Part shown: positions 44,592 to 53,890 of the stretch, piece after piece
How the letters are laid out: each line of letters starts with the position of its first letter
Position numbering within the stretch: the first letter of the stretch is position 1
Source of the DNA: AWTP1-13 sp050248715
Lineage (GTDB): Bacteria; Pseudomonadota; Alphaproteobacteria; Rhizobiales; Hyphomicrobiaceae
NCBI GenBank assembly: GCA_050248715.1
Contig: JBFWRV010000003.1
Coordinates: 1-64,000 of the forward strand
Direction of reading: 5' to 3'
DNA: 64,000 nucleotides
Position numbers and translations under genes: made by a program
Notes under the pieces: model-generated
Databases searched by the model: none
Told to the model about the DNA's origin: nothing
The model's input: the letters and a program-made list of their open reading frames with translations, nothing else

Positions 44592-46743
44592 CGGCGCGCG
44601 TTTCACGGGTCTGCTCAGCGACGGCAAGACTGCCGGTGCGAAGCCCGTATCGATCCGCATCGCGGGCGGCGGCCTCGAGTTGCGCACCGACGACGACCGC
44701 AAAACGCGCATCTGGCCCTATACGGAGCTGTTCAGCAGCGTGCCCGTGCGTTCGGATGCCCCCGATGTGCTGCTGACCCTGCGCGCGGACGGGGCTGAGA
44801 CTCTCTTCGTCAACAATCCGACGTTTGCCAACGTGGTGCGCACCCGCGCCCCTTCGCTGTCGCCGGCGCACCGGCGCTGGCAGGGCCTGAGGCCGGGCCT
44901 CGCGGCGGTTGCCTGCGTGGCGGTCCTCGTCGGCAGCATATGGGCATTCGATCTGCAGCCGTCGCAGGCACTGGCCCGGGTCATGCCGCAGCATGCGCGG
45001 GCGACGCTTGGAGACGCAGTGGTTACATCGCTGGTCAAGGACCGCAAGGTGTGCGAGACGCCCGCCAGCAAGGCTGCACTGGCGCGAATGACATCGCGGC
45101 TCCTTGCCGCGACCTCCAATCCGCCAGCGGATGTACGCGTGCTGGTTCTGGATTGGCCGCTCGTCAATGCGTTCGCCGTGCCCGGCGGTCAGATCGTCCT
45201 GACGCGCGGCCTCATCCAGCAGGCGGGTTCGCCCGACGAGGTCGCCGGTGTGCTGGCACATGAACTCGGCCATGCCATGGAGATGCATCCCGAGGCGGGG
45301 ATCATCCGCTACATGGGTCTTTCCGCGGCGGCCCAGCTGGCGTTTGCGGGCTCGTCGGGCACGCTCACCAACGCCGGCGTGGTGCTGACCGCGTTGCGCT
45401 ACTCTCGCGTCGCCGAGCGCGACGCCGATACGCACGCGATCCGCATCCTCAAGGGCGCTGGCATCTCGCACAAGGGATTTGCAGACTTCTTCGAGCGTCT
45501 CGAAGGCAAGCCGCCTGTGGGACAGAACAGCGACGGCAAGTTCCATGACATGTCCGTGCTGAGCACCCACCCGCAGACTGCTGAGCGCATCGCGATGATC
45601 CGGGCACAGCCCGAGTATGCATCCACGCCCGCGCTGTCGAAGGAGGATTGGACCGCGTTGCGCGAGGCATGCGGTCCGCTGATCCGTGTGCCGCCTCCGG
45701 CCCCGCCGACGACCCCGGCAGTTGAGAAGGCGCCGCCTCCGCCTGCGCCGACCACGCCCACCCCGGCGCCGACGCGCAGGCGGACGGCGGCCAACGATGC
45801 AACGGCGCAGCCTGCGCCGGCTCCGAAGCCGTCCGCGTCGAGCCCGCCGGCACCGGCCTCCGCCTCCCAGCCGGCACCCGCGCCGAAGCCGTCCGCAGCA
45901 AGTCCGCCGCCATCGCCGGCCGCGGGTCCGCCCGCCACTTCCCCGTCAACTCCGGCTCCGGCCGCCAAGCAACCTGCGGCCAATCCGTCGGCGGCGTCGA
46001 ACGAGCGACCGACCTCGCCGGCATCGACTCCGGCACCCGCTGCGCCGCGCACGGCGGCGAATGCACCAGCCCCTGCGCCGACGCCGCCTGTGCCGAAGAT
46101 CGACCCCCAGGCCGATCGCGAGATCGCTCAGGCGAGCAGGGCGCTCGCTTCCGATCCCAAGGACACGGAGGCGCTGCAGAAGCGGGCTCGTGCGCACGCC
46201 CGGAAGAATGATTACGAGGCCGCGCTCGCCGACTACGGGAGCGCGGTCGAAGTAAAGCCGCAGGACGCGGAGTTGCAGTACGGCCGTGGCACGGCGCTGC
46301 AGAATCTGCGCCGCTACGACGAGGCGATTGCGGCCTACGACGAGACCCTGCGGCTTGTGCCCGGACATACGAACGCGCGCAACAATCGCGGCAACGTCAA
46401 TCGCGTGCTGAAGCGCTACGACGCGGCCCTGCGCGACTTCGACGAGGTCGTGCGCACGCAACCGGAGTTCCTACACGGCATCTACAACAGGGGTCTGGTC
46501 TATCGCGAGATGACGCGCTTCGAGGACGCGGTGCGCGATTTCACGGCGACCATCTCCAAGGACAAGTCCTATACCGCCGCTTATACAAGCCGCGGCATCA
46601 CGCATGAGCGGATGGGCGCGCGCGACAAGGCGATCGAGGACTTCCGCGCAGCATTGACCGTGCCGGCCAAGTACAGCAACGGCGCCTGGGCCCACAACAC
46701 GGCGCGGGAGCGGCTGCGGGCGCTCGGCGCCGCCGCGCAGTAG
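44575..46743 (+). CDS. M48 family metalloprotease with Pro/Ala-rich linker and C-terminal TPRs
   Basis: A 722-residue protein starting at MSMPSDGARF, 6 bases after a GGAGG site inside the previous gene. A TM segment at about 105-125 is followed by a zinc protease domain with HELGH at 229-233 and the third ligand in SRVAERDADTHAIRIL. Residues about 380-510 are an unusually long low-complexity Pro/Ala/Ser linker. The C-terminal about 200 residues are TPR repeats (ARKNDYEAALADYGSAVEVK, RRYDEAIAAYDETLRLVPGH). It is probably anchored with its protease and TPR parts on one side of the membrane, acting in envelope protein quality control with the DUF898 partner. Confidence 0.92.
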   Translation: MSMPSDGARFTGLLSDGKTAGAKPVSIRIAGGGLELRTDDDRKTRIWPYTELFSSVPVRSDAPDVLLTLRADGAETLFVNNPTFANVVRTRAPSLSPAHRRWQGLRPGLAAVACVAVLVGSIWAFDLQPSQALARVMPQHARATLGDAVVTSLVKDRKVCETPASKAALARMTSRLLAATSNPPADVRVLVLDWPLVNAFAVPGGQIVLTRGLIQQAGSPDEVAGVLAHELGHAMEMHPEAGIIRYMGLSAAAQLAFAGSSGTLTNAGVVLTALRYSRVAERDADTHAIRILKGAGISHKGFADFFERLEGKPPVGQNSDGKFHDMSVLSTHPQTAERIAMIRAQPEYASTPALSKEDWTALREACGPLIRVPPPAPPTTPAVEKAPPPPAPTTPTPAPTRRRTAANDATAQPAPAPKPSASSPPAPASASQPAPAPKPSAASPPPSPAAGPPATSPSTPAPAAKQPAANPSAASNERPTSPASTPAPAAPRTAANAPAPAPTPPVPKIDPQADREIAQASRALASDPKDTEALQKRARAHARKNDYEAALADYGSAVEVKPQDAELQYGRGTALQNLRRYDEAIAAYDETLRLVPGHTNARNNRGNVNRVLKRYDAALRDFDEVVRTQPEFLHGIYNRGLVYREMTRFEDAVRDFTATISKDKSYTAAYTSRGITHERMGARDKAIEDFRAALTVPAKYSNGAWAHNTARERLRALGAAAQ

Positions 46744-46766
46744 CGACGTCTCGTTCTTGCGGACCC

Positions 46767-46795
46767 CCACCCCCAACCCCTTCCGGCACGGGGGG
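46767..46795 (+). terminator. Possible weak hairpin after the M48 gene
   Basis: A C-rich/G-rich inverted pair (aacccc ... ggggggt) 24 bases after the stop codon, followed by a short T-rich stretch. Weak evidence. Confidence 0.3.
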
Positions 46796-46878
46796 TCATT
46801 TCTGCGTTTGCGTGCAGTGTGCCGCGCCGGCCCTGCGTTTGCCAGATTTCTGCCCTTTGATCAGGGCCGACAAGGAAG

Positions 46879-47484
46879 ATGCGCATGCGTCGGCTGGCCA
46901 GGGTTCTCCTTTTCGCGCTGCCGCTCACGATCGCCTATCTCGCCTGGCCGGTTTACACGGCTCTCGAGATTCGCGACGCCATTGCGGCCAGCGACACCCC
47001 CACGCTGGAGCGCAGAGTGGACTGGCCGGCACTGCGTGCCGCCGTCAAGGCTTCGCTCACGCCCGCGACCGCGGCCAGGCTGATGGCGGACCCGGATGCG
47101 CCCAAGCCCACGCTCTGGCAGCGCGTCAAGGCGGCGGTCGCGCCCAGCATGGCCGACAGCGTGGTCGAGCGCTACGTCACCGCGGAGAACCTCCCCCTGC
47201 TGTTCGGCTATCGTCGTCCCGCGCAGAGCGGGGGTGCGCAACCCTCCTCCAGCCTGGTTGGGCCGCCCTCGGCGCTCGCGGGCACCCTGCTCGCCGGCTC
47301 GAGCGTGGATCGGTTCGCCAGCTTCTGGACCAGGCTTCGCCGTGCGGTGTTCTACTCGCCGACGCGCTTCGAGCTCGAGGTAGAAGACAAGGACCGGCCG
47401 GGCCGGCACTATGTCGCTACGCTCGAGCTCAAGGGCTTCGAGTGGAAGCTAACCAGCCTCGCCATCGCCGGCGGCTCCTTCTGA
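46879..47484 (+). CDS. DUF2939 protein, first paralogue
   Basis: A 201-residue protein with an N-terminal signal-anchor (RLARVLLFALPLTIAYLAWP) and a DUF2939 domain: VYTALEIRDAIAASDTPTLE, RRVDWPALRAAVKASL and a C-terminal F-E-L-E-V-E-D and FEWKLTSLAI. The family is a periplasmic/envelope domain of unknown function common in Alphaproteobacteria. It lies 135 bases after the M48-TPR gene and is followed by a paralogue. Confidence 0.85.
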   Translation: MRMRRLARVLLFALPLTIAYLAWPVYTALEIRDAIAASDTPTLERRVDWPALRAAVKASLTPATAARLMADPDAPKPTLWQRVKAAVAPSMADSVVERYVTAENLPLLFGYRRPAQSGGAQPSSSLVGPPSALAGTLLAGSSVDRFASFWTRLRRAVFYSPTRFELEVEDKDRPGRHYVATLELKGFEWKLTSLAIAGGSF

Positions 47485-47556
47485 GAGGCCCGCGCCGCGG
47501 CGTAGAGCGCGCCTTGTTGCTTCGCTTCCCTTCCCTGATCCGGGAATCGTCCACAC

Positions 47557-48129
47557 ATGCGCAAGCTCCTGGCACCGCTGCTTCTGACGCTCGGGCTTCT
47601 CGTGCCGTTCGCACTTGCCTACGCAGCGTGGCCCCTGTGGTCGGCGTGGCAGCTGCGTGCGGCGGTCAAGGCCCGCGACCTCTCCGGCATCGAGCAGCGG
47701 GTCGACTGGCCGATGTTGCGCACCAACCTCAAGGAGACGGTGACCGCCAACCTGAGGGACGAGAAGCGCAACGCGGATTCAGGTGCGGTCGGCAAAGCGC
47801 TCAAGCGCACGCTGGGCCCCATGCTGGCCGACCGGGTGATCGACGGCGCCGTGACGCCGCGCACCCTTGCCAGCGTATTGTCCGGCCGCTTGCCGGAACG
47901 CGACGCCCTGGACCCTCCGCCATCAGCACGCGGCGTGGGCAATGACTCAGATCCGGTGCCCGATGTGCTGTCGCCACGACGCCTGCGCTGGGCCTTCTTC
48001 GAGACGCCGACGCGGTTCCGCATCGAGGTCTCGGATCGCCGCGAGCCGGCCAAGCGTGTCGTCAGTGTGCTGGCGCTGCAGGCGCTGAGCTGGAAGCTCG
48101 TCGACGTCTACTATCGCGCGCCGTCCTGA
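47557..48129 (+). CDS. DUF2939 protein, second paralogue
   Basis: A 190-residue protein with the same layout as the preceding one: signal-anchor LLAPLLLTLGLLVPFALAYA, then AWPLWSAWQLRAAVKARDLS, RVDWPMLRTNLKETV and FETPTRFRIEVSDRREPAKR. RVDWPxLR, YS/FETPTRFxxEV and the ending WKLxxxxI/Y are shared, so the pair arose by tandem duplication. They probably form one unit with the upstream genes; the function is unknown. Confidence 0.85.
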   Translation: MRKLLAPLLLTLGLLVPFALAYAAWPLWSAWQLRAAVKARDLSGIEQRVDWPMLRTNLKETVTANLRDEKRNADSGAVGKALKRTLGPMLADRVIDGAVTPRTLASVLSGRLPERDALDPPPSARGVGNDSDPVPDVLSPRRLRWAFFETPTRFRIEVSDRREPAKRVVSVLALQALSWKLVDVYYRAPS

Positions 48130-48488
48130 ACCGACGCGCCAGACGAAGCAGCTCGGCTTCGGACGGCTCTCCCGCGTGGATGCCGCGGCAATATGGACAG
48201 CGATGTTGCTCCAGAGAGGAGAAGCCTCCCACGGCCGGGTGCCGGGACGGTTGCACAGAAACAGCCGGGGAGGCGGCCACCGCACTGAGCCACGCGCGTG
48301 CAGCACTCCCCGCCGCTGTGCGTCTTGCAGCAGCAGAGCACCTCCGCGACCCGGAGCCTGCCGAGAACGGAACCATTGGCGGCAGCGGATCGCGCCTGAC
48401 ACAGGGCCTGCGTGCAGCCTGCCTCCGCGTCCCCGAACGACAGGGCCGCAACGACCACTGCCAGGCCGACCGTGACGATCTTCAGCAT
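48111..48488 (-). CDS. Small secreted Cys-rich protein (putative)
   Basis: A 125-residue frame with a clear signal peptide (MLKIVTVGLAVVVAALSFGD then AEAG) followed by a Cys-rich segment: ten cysteines between residues 25 and 78, including CCCK and ECC. Beyond about residue 85 the sequence becomes Arg-rich and less protein-like, and its last 19 bases overlap the DUF2939 gene on the other strand, so the true end may be earlier in evolution. No family is recognised. The start has an aaggga site. Confidence 0.5.
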   Translation of the reverse strand: MLKIVTVGLAVVVAALSFGDAEAGCTQALCQARSAAANGSVLGRLRVAEVLCCCKTHSGGECCTRVAQCGGRLPGCFCATVPAPGRGRLLLSGATSLSILPRHPRGRAVRSRAASSGASVQDGAR

Positions 48489-48543
48489 GGCATCGTCCCT
48501 TCCCCCGCATCGATCGCGGCTGACGCTCGACCCACCCGCCCAA

Positions 48544-49182
48544 CTATACCATGAGCTTGGCGACCAGAGCGGCGGTGGCCGCATCCTGGCCCTCCGCGCG
48601 CTCGGAGAGGCCCGCCACCACGCCGGCGCGGTCCCGGGCCTCGCGGTTCTGGCTCATCTTGGCCTTGCCTTCGAGTCGCGTGATCGCGAGCTTCAGGCCG
48701 ACGATGCCGCGGGCCAGCATGGCCAGGTAGTTCTCCGGCGCGTCCGACGTCGACCAGGGTGAAGTGTAGGGTGCTTCCTGCTGGCGGCTCAGCTCGGCGA
48801 CGTGGGCCAGCAGCCACGCTTGATCCTGCACGACCTCGAGCCGGCCATAGGCGTGCACAACCGCATAGTTCCACGTCGGCACCGCCTTGCCGTGGTCCGT
48901 TTTTGAGGGATACCAGCCGGGCCTGATGTAGGCCTCCGCGCCCTGGAAGATGAGGAGGGCCTCGGCATCCCCGGCAAAGGTGCGCCACTGGGGGTTCGGG
49001 CGCGCCAGATGGCACTCGATGTGCCCGAGGCCGCCGCCATCGTCGATTTTCAGCACCGTCGGCAGATGCGTGGCGACGACGCCGTTCGTTCCTTGAGTGA
49101 CAAGGATGGCGAAGGGGTGGGCGCGCATCAGCGCATGCGCCTCCCATGTATCCTCCACCTTGAAATCCTTGGGCGTGTACAT
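48544..49182 (-). CDS. FMN-binding PaiB-type transcriptional regulator
   Basis: A split-barrel flavoprotein-like protein of 212 residues. It starts MYTPKDFKVEDTWEAHALMR, and HPFAILVTQGTNGVVATHLP, GHIECHLARPNPQWR and YIRPGWYPSKTDHGKAVPTW are PaiB family hallmarks. The ATG at 49182 follows gaggagg by 7 bases. In Bacillus PaiB is a negative regulator of protease and sporulation genes; in proteobacteria the role is unknown. It is encoded alone, divergent from the channel gene. Confidence 0.9.
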   Translation of the reverse strand: MYTPKDFKVEDTWEAHALMRAHPFAILVTQGTNGVVATHLPTVLKIDDGGGLGHIECHLARPNPQWRTFAGDAEALLIFQGAEAYIRPGWYPSKTDHGKAVPTWNYAVVHAYGRLEVVQDQAWLLAHVAELSRQQEAPYTSPWSTSDAPENYLAMLARGIVGLKLAITRLEGKAKMSQNREARDRAGVVAGLSERAEGQDAATAALVAKLMV

Positions 49183-49421
49183 GGCGGGCCTCCTCACCTG
49201 CCGCGGCACGGCGCTTTGAGCAACCGGGTGTCTTGTAGAGCCTCCGCATCTGTTTGCCAAAGGCCGGGCATGCATGCGCAACTTTGTAGCGGTTACCACG
49301 CCGCGCACGGGCCTGCGGAAGCCCATTGCCTTCCCTCGCATCATTGCCGCAAGACTATTCAAGCAATCGTCCCTGCGGGCCGGTCGCGCCGACCGCCCTC
49401 GCCGCGGACAGGAGGAGACAG

Positions 49422-50597
49422 GTGGAGGCACAGGCAGAGCCGCTGCAGAGCCTGCGCCAGCGGGTCTTCCAGGTGCTGGAGCACGGGCGCCGGCGCGATG
49501 TGGCCTCGCGCGCGCTCGACTGGCTCCTGGTCGTGCTCATCCTCGCCGACGTGGCCGCCACCGTGCTGCATACGGTTCCCGAGGTCGCCGCGCGCCACGG
49601 GGGCATGCTGACGGTTGTCGACCGTCTCTGCGTGCTTGTGTTCGCGGTCGAGTACGCGGCGCGCCTGTGGGTGGCGCCCGACCATCCGCTGCTGCGGCAC
49701 CACACGGCGACGGCTGCGCGGCTGCGGTTTGCCGCCACCCCCCTGATGGTGATCGACGCGCTGGCCTTGCTGCCCCTGCTGCTCGAGCTGCTGTTCCCGG
49801 GGCAGATGCTCGTGCTGCTGACCCGGCTGGTGCGCTTCCTCAAGCTCGCGCGCTACTCTCCTGCGCTCGCCACGATCGGACGCCTCATCGCCCGCGAGCG
49901 CCGCGCGCTGCTCGCCTGCGTCATCATATTCACCGGTGCGCTGCTGGCCGCCGCCGCGGCGATGATGGTGGTCGAGGGCGGTGCCCAGCCTCAGACGCTC
50001 GGCGATATGCCGAAGGCGATGTGGTGGGCGGCATCGATGCTAGCCAAGATCGGCGGCCAGGAGGTGGTCTCGCCCGTCACCACGCTCGGCCGCATCATCG
50101 CCGCCATCACGGTCATGGTCGGCATCGGCTGCTTTGCGCTTCCCGTGGCCATCATCGGCCGCGGCTTCTACGAGGAGATTCGTCGGCGCGACTTCGTCGT
50201 CACGTTCGCCATGGTCGCCCGCGTTCCCCTGTTCGCGCGTCTCGATGCCGCCTCGATTGCCGACCTCGTCGGCATCCTGCGCGCACGCACCGTGCCGGCG
50301 GGCACGACGATCATCCGCAAGGGCGAGCGTGGAGATGCCATGTACCTCATCGCCAGCGGTCGCGTGGAGGTGGAGTCGGCTGCCGGCAAGGTGTTCCTCG
50401 ACGAGGGAGATTTCTTCGGCGAGATTGCGCTTCTCTCGCGCGAGCCGCGTTCCGCGACCGTCACCGCGCTGCGCGCCACCGACCTGCTGATCCTCGATGC
50501 CGACGATTTCCTGCGTCTCGTCGACCGGCTCCCCGACGTCGGCGCCAAGGTTCACGCCGTCGCCAAGGACCGCAGGCCCGGCGCGCCGCGGACGTGA
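49422..50597 (+). CDS. Cyclic-nucleotide-gated-type ion channel with unusual selectivity filter
   Basis: Six-TM channel with a C-terminal cNMP-binding domain, 391 residues, of the MlotiK1-like layout. The GTG at 49422 follows aggagg by 5-6 bases. TMs span about residues 25-255 with an S4-like LVRFLKLARYSPALATIGR. The pore helix AMWWAASMLAK is followed by IGGQEVV (residues 210-216) where K+ channels have TVGYGD. The cNMP domain (about 265-385) has an intact phosphate cassette FGEIALLSREPRSATVTAL with the ligand-binding Arg. Ion selectivity is therefore doubtful. Confidence 0.88.
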   Translation: MEAQAEPLQSLRQRVFQVLEHGRRRDVASRALDWLLVVLILADVAATVLHTVPEVAARHGGMLTVVDRLCVLVFAVEYAARLWVAPDHPLLRHHTATAARLRFAATPLMVIDALALLPLLLELLFPGQMLVLLTRLVRFLKLARYSPALATIGRLIARERRALLACVIIFTGALLAAAAAMMVVEGGAQPQTLGDMPKAMWWAASMLAKIGGQEVVSPVTTLGRIIAAITVMVGIGCFALPVAIIGRGFYEEIRRRDFVVTFAMVARVPLFARLDAASIADLVGILRARTVPAGTTIIRKGERGDAMYLIASGRVEVESAAGKVFLDEGDFFGEIALLSREPRSATVTALRATDLLILDADDFLRLVDRLPDVGAKVHAVAKDRRPGAPRT

Positions 50598-50627
50598 AGT
50601 CCGGGCGGGCCAGGGCGGCGGGTGGGG

Positions 50628-50745
50628 CCCTGGGTTCCGGATATTTCGCTTCGCGAAATTCCGGAATGACAATGTGGGCGCTATGGTGCTTGTCGTGCCG
50701 ACCAGAGCGCGAAACGCGCAGGGCCGGGCGCCAGGGCCCCGTTCT
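50628..50745. repeat. REP-like dispersed palindromic element (copy B)
   Basis: Its first 44 bases are identical to 28212-28255 and form the same imperfect hairpin. The following about 60 bases (ttgtcgtgccgaccagagcg, then gcgcagggccggg) also align with copy A. It lies between the channel gene and the convergent aminotransferase gene. Confidence 0.75.
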
Positions 50746-50825
50746 CGCCCGCTCCCCGAGCCTATCGGAGCAGGCGGGAGGTGCCGCGGCGGTTTTTGGC
50801 TCTACTCAGAAATGCTGCAGACGTC

Positions 50826-52199
50826 TCAGCCTGCGAGCTCGCGCTGCGTCGCATCGAGCGTGCGGCCGACGCGTGCCACCATGTCGTCGATCTCGGTCTC
50901 CGAGATGATCAGCGGCGGCGCAAAGGCGAGGCGGTCGCCGATCACGCGCAGCACCAGCCCGTTCTCCTTGCCTACCCGGTCCGCGATCTTGCCGGCCTTG
51001 CCCGCGGGCTCGTGTGCAGCACGCGTGCGCTTGTCGGCCACCAGCTCGATGCCGGCGATCATGCCGATGCCCGAGACGTCGCCGACCAGCGGGTGGCCGG
51101 CGAAGCGCTGCAGGCCTTCGAGCATGCGCCGTCCGAGCCGCCGCGCCCGCGCATTGATGTCCATCTCCTCGTAGATCCTGAGCACCTCCAGAGCCACCGC
51201 CGTGGTCACGGGATGGCCGCTATGGGTGTAGCCGTGCGCGAAGCTGCCGAGCTTGTCGCTCTGGGCCAGCATTGCCTGGTGGATCTTCTCGCTGATCAGC
51301 ACCGCCGAGATCGGTTGATAGGCGGCCGACAGCGCCTTGGCGCAGGTCACCATGTCGGGCTTCAGCTTGAACGTTTCGGAGCCCCACCAGTTGCCCGTGC
51401 GCCCGAAGCCGCAGATCACCTCGTCGGCCACAAACAGCACGTCGTGCTTTTCGAGCACCGCCTGGACCTTCTCGAAGTAGGTCTTCGGCGGGAGAATGGC
51501 GCCGCCCGCACCCATCACCGGCTCGGCGAAGAAGGCAGCGACCGTGTCCGGCCCTTCCTCGACGATCAGTGCATCGAGGGCATCTGCCATGCGGGTGGCG
51601 AAGGCTTCCTCGCTCTCGCCCGCCTCGGCGCGCCGGTAGTAATGAGGGAACTCGGTGTGGCGCATCATCGGCAGCGGCAGGCCGAAGTCCGCATGCATGT
51701 CGGGCTTGCCCGAGACGCTGACGGCGGCGACCGTGTTGCCGTGGTAGCCGTTGCGCCGGCCGATGATCTTGTTCTTCTGCGGACGGCCCATCGCCGCCTG
51801 GTAGTACCACGCAAGCTTGATGGCCGTATCGTTGGCCTCCGAGCCCGAGCATTGGAACAGCACCTTGGACATCGGCACGGGTGCGATCTGGATCAGCTTC
51901 TCGGCGAGGTCGATGCTCGCTTCGTGGGCCCGGTGCCGGTAGGTGTGATAGTAGCCGAGCTTGCGCATCTGCTCGTAGGCGACGCGGGCGATGCGCTCGC
52001 TCGCGGAGAAGCCGAGAGACGCGCACCACAGCCCCGCAACCGTTTCGAGGTAGCGATTGCCGGCGTCGTCGAAGATGTAGACGCCCTCGCCGCGGCTGAC
52101 GATCACCGGTCCGTCCTGCTGGTGGCGGCGCAGGCTGGTCTGGGGATGGACGTAGTAAGCGGCATCGCGCGCAGCGGCTGAGTTCGGCAAGGGAGACAT
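50826..52199 (-). CDS. Class III PLP-dependent aminotransferase (omega-amino acid:pyruvate type)
   Basis: Fold-type I aminotransferase of 457 residues. Conserved parts are YFDD-like VYIFDDAGNRYLETVAGLWC, the PLP-phosphate motif QCSGSEANDTAIKLAWYY, FFAEPVMGAGG, the cofactor Asp in VLFVADEVICGFGRTG and the Schiff-base Lys in TCAKALSAAYQPISAVLIS. The G-x-L-C-x-x-x-G opening and YQPISAV resemble omega-amino acid-pyruvate and putrescine/taurine enzymes. The amino donor is not predictable. It is divergent from the MFS gene. Confidence 0.93.
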   Translation of the reverse strand: MSPLPNSAAARDAAYYVHPQTSLRRHQQDGPVIVSRGEGVYIFDDAGNRYLETVAGLWCASLGFSASERIARVAYEQMRKLGYYHTYRHRAHEASIDLAEKLIQIAPVPMSKVLFQCSGSEANDTAIKLAWYYQAAMGRPQKNKIIGRRNGYHGNTVAAVSVSGKPDMHADFGLPLPMMRHTEFPHYYRRAEAGESEEAFATRMADALDALIVEEGPDTVAAFFAEPVMGAGGAILPPKTYFEKVQAVLEKHDVLFVADEVICGFGRTGNWWGSETFKLKPDMVTCAKALSAAYQPISAVLISEKIHQAMLAQSDKLGSFAHGYTHSGHPVTTAVALEVLRIYEEMDINARARRLGRRMLEGLQRFAGHPLVGDVSGIGMIAGIELVADKRTRAAHEPAGKAGKIADRVGKENGLVLRVIGDRLAFAPPLIISETEIDDMVARVGRTLDATQRELAG

Positions 52200-52412
52200 G
52201 TTGTGCGGGTCCTCGTGCTCCGGAAGGCGCGGATGTTAGCCCGTGTCGCGCCCTCGAGCCATACAGCGCACCGGTCGGCGTTTCGCACCTGCGTTGCCGC
52301 CGCGAATTGACCTTGGCGCCGCACTGATACTTCTATTGCGGCGGACGGAAGCGCGCCCCCTTACGCTGTCCTGCCGCATCATCGCCTCAACGCCATAGGT
52401 CGCTCTCCCGCA

Positions 52413-53801
52413 ATGCCGCGCTCGCGAAGGCCCCAACTCGGACTGCTCGTCGTCGGCCTCGGCACCATCCCAGCGCCCCTTGACACGGCTGTAAACATCG
52501 CCATGCCGAGCATCACCACGGCCTTCGCGCTCCCCTTGCAGGACATCCGCTGGATCGTCGTCGCCTACGTTCTCACCTACGCCAGTCTCATGCTGGTGTT
52601 TGGCCGGCTTGGCGATCTTTTCGGCTACAGGACTATCTTCCAGCTCGGTCTTCTGGTGAGCGCGCTCGGCTTCTCCGCCTGCGCGCTCGCGCCGAGCTAT
52701 GGGCTGGTTCTGCTCGGGAGGATTCTGCAAGGGGTTGGTGCTGCGCTGGCGCTGAGCTGTGGTCCCGCGCTCGCGATCTCCCTCTTTGCCGAGGGCGAGC
52801 GCACCCGCGCGCTCAGCTTTTATGCCGCCGTCACCGCGGCGGGCGGCGCGCTCGGGCCTTTGCTCGGCGGCCTGCTGATCGAGAGGTGGGGCTGGAGCGC
52901 GGTCTTCGCCTTCCGCGTTCCGATCGTGCTGGCAGCCCTGATGCTGTCGTGGCTCATCCCGGCAGCGACTCACACCGGCGCCAGGGAGCGCTTCGATGCG
53001 ATGGGGGCCCTGCTGCTCGTCGCCTGGATGTCCTCCCTTCTGTTTGCCTTTGCCGTCTATGCTGGGCCGTTTGGGCCGCTCGTTCCACTGGTGCTCGTGC
53101 TGTTCGGCCTCGCTGCGCTCGCCGGCTTCATCTTTCAGGAGACGCGCACGCCGCAGCCGCTGATCCGGCTCGCCCTTTTCCGCAATGTGGATTTCGTCGT
53201 GATCAACGCGATGAGCATCGCCGTGAACTTCGCGGCCTTCGGCGTGCTGATCCTGGTTCCCTACTACCTCGTGCGCGCGGCAGGCCTGGCACCCGCGGCG
53301 GGTGGCGCCGTTCTCGCCATCAGTGCCTGCGGCACCATCCTCGGCGCGTGGCTCGCCGGCCGGCTGGCAGGCCACGTCCGCATCGGCCGGCTGGCGCTTG
53401 CCGGGATCGTTCTCAACGTCGCCGGCCTCGGCGCCGTGTCCGCCTGGACCGCGACCACGCCGGTGTACGTGCTGGGACTGGTGCTTCTCCTGCAGGGTGC
53501 GGGGCTTGGGCTCTTCCAGGTGGCGTATGCGGATTTCGTCACCGCGAGCCTGCCTGTCGCCGACCGGGGCGTCGCAGGCAGCCTCACCATCCTGACCCGC
53601 ACGATCGGCTTCGTGACCGGAGCCACCGGGCTGGCAGCGGGGTATGCACACTTCGAGGCTGCGGCTCTTGCCGCCGGGGCGGCGGCTCCCGCAGCCTTCC
53701 TTGCCGGCTTCCAATCGACCTTCCTTGCCGCCTCGGCCGCCCTCGGCGCGCTCGCTCTGCTGAGCCTGCTGCGGCCGGGCGTGTGGCTTGGGCGCCCCTG
53801 A
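52413..53801 (+). CDS. MFS transporter, DHA2-like
   Basis: Major facilitator of 462 residues with 12-14 predicted TMs. Motif A is FGRLGDLFGYRTIFQLG, motif C-like GGALGPLLGGLLIERWGW follows TM5, and LDTAVNIAMPSITTAFALPL in TM1 is the D-x-x-x-x-N-x-A-x-P pattern of the multidrug DHA2 family. Substrate unknown, probably a drug or metabolite exporter. Another MFS gene starts 90 bases downstream, on the same strand. Confidence 0.92.
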   Translation: MPRSRRPQLGLLVVGLGTIPAPLDTAVNIAMPSITTAFALPLQDIRWIVVAYVLTYASLMLVFGRLGDLFGYRTIFQLGLLVSALGFSACALAPSYGLVLLGRILQGVGAALALSCGPALAISLFAEGERTRALSFYAAVTAAGGALGPLLGGLLIERWGWSAVFAFRVPIVLAALMLSWLIPAATHTGARERFDAMGALLLVAWMSSLLFAFAVYAGPFGPLVPLVLVLFGLAALAGFIFQETRTPQPLIRLALFRNVDFVVINAMSIAVNFAAFGVLILVPYYLVRAAGLAPAAGGAVLAISACGTILGAWLAGRLAGHVRIGRLALAGIVLNVAGLGAVSAWTATTPVYVLGLVLLLQGAGLGLFQVAYADFVTASLPVADRGVAGSLTILTRTIGFVTGATGLAAGYAHFEAAALAAGAAAPAAFLAGFQSTFLAASAALGALALLSLLRPGVWLGRP

Positions 53802-53890
53802 GCGCGCAGCGCGCGCCTGCCAGGACGAGATCGGGTTTCTCCTGGCGGCCCGCTGCCGCTATCAGAGCAGCACGAAACCTTCATTTCGGG

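Noticed and set aside
44575..46743. Low-complexity Pro/Ala linker as a repeat or assembly artefact
   Set aside because: The frame is uninterrupted and the flanking protease and TPR domains remain in phase, so it is a genuine linker.
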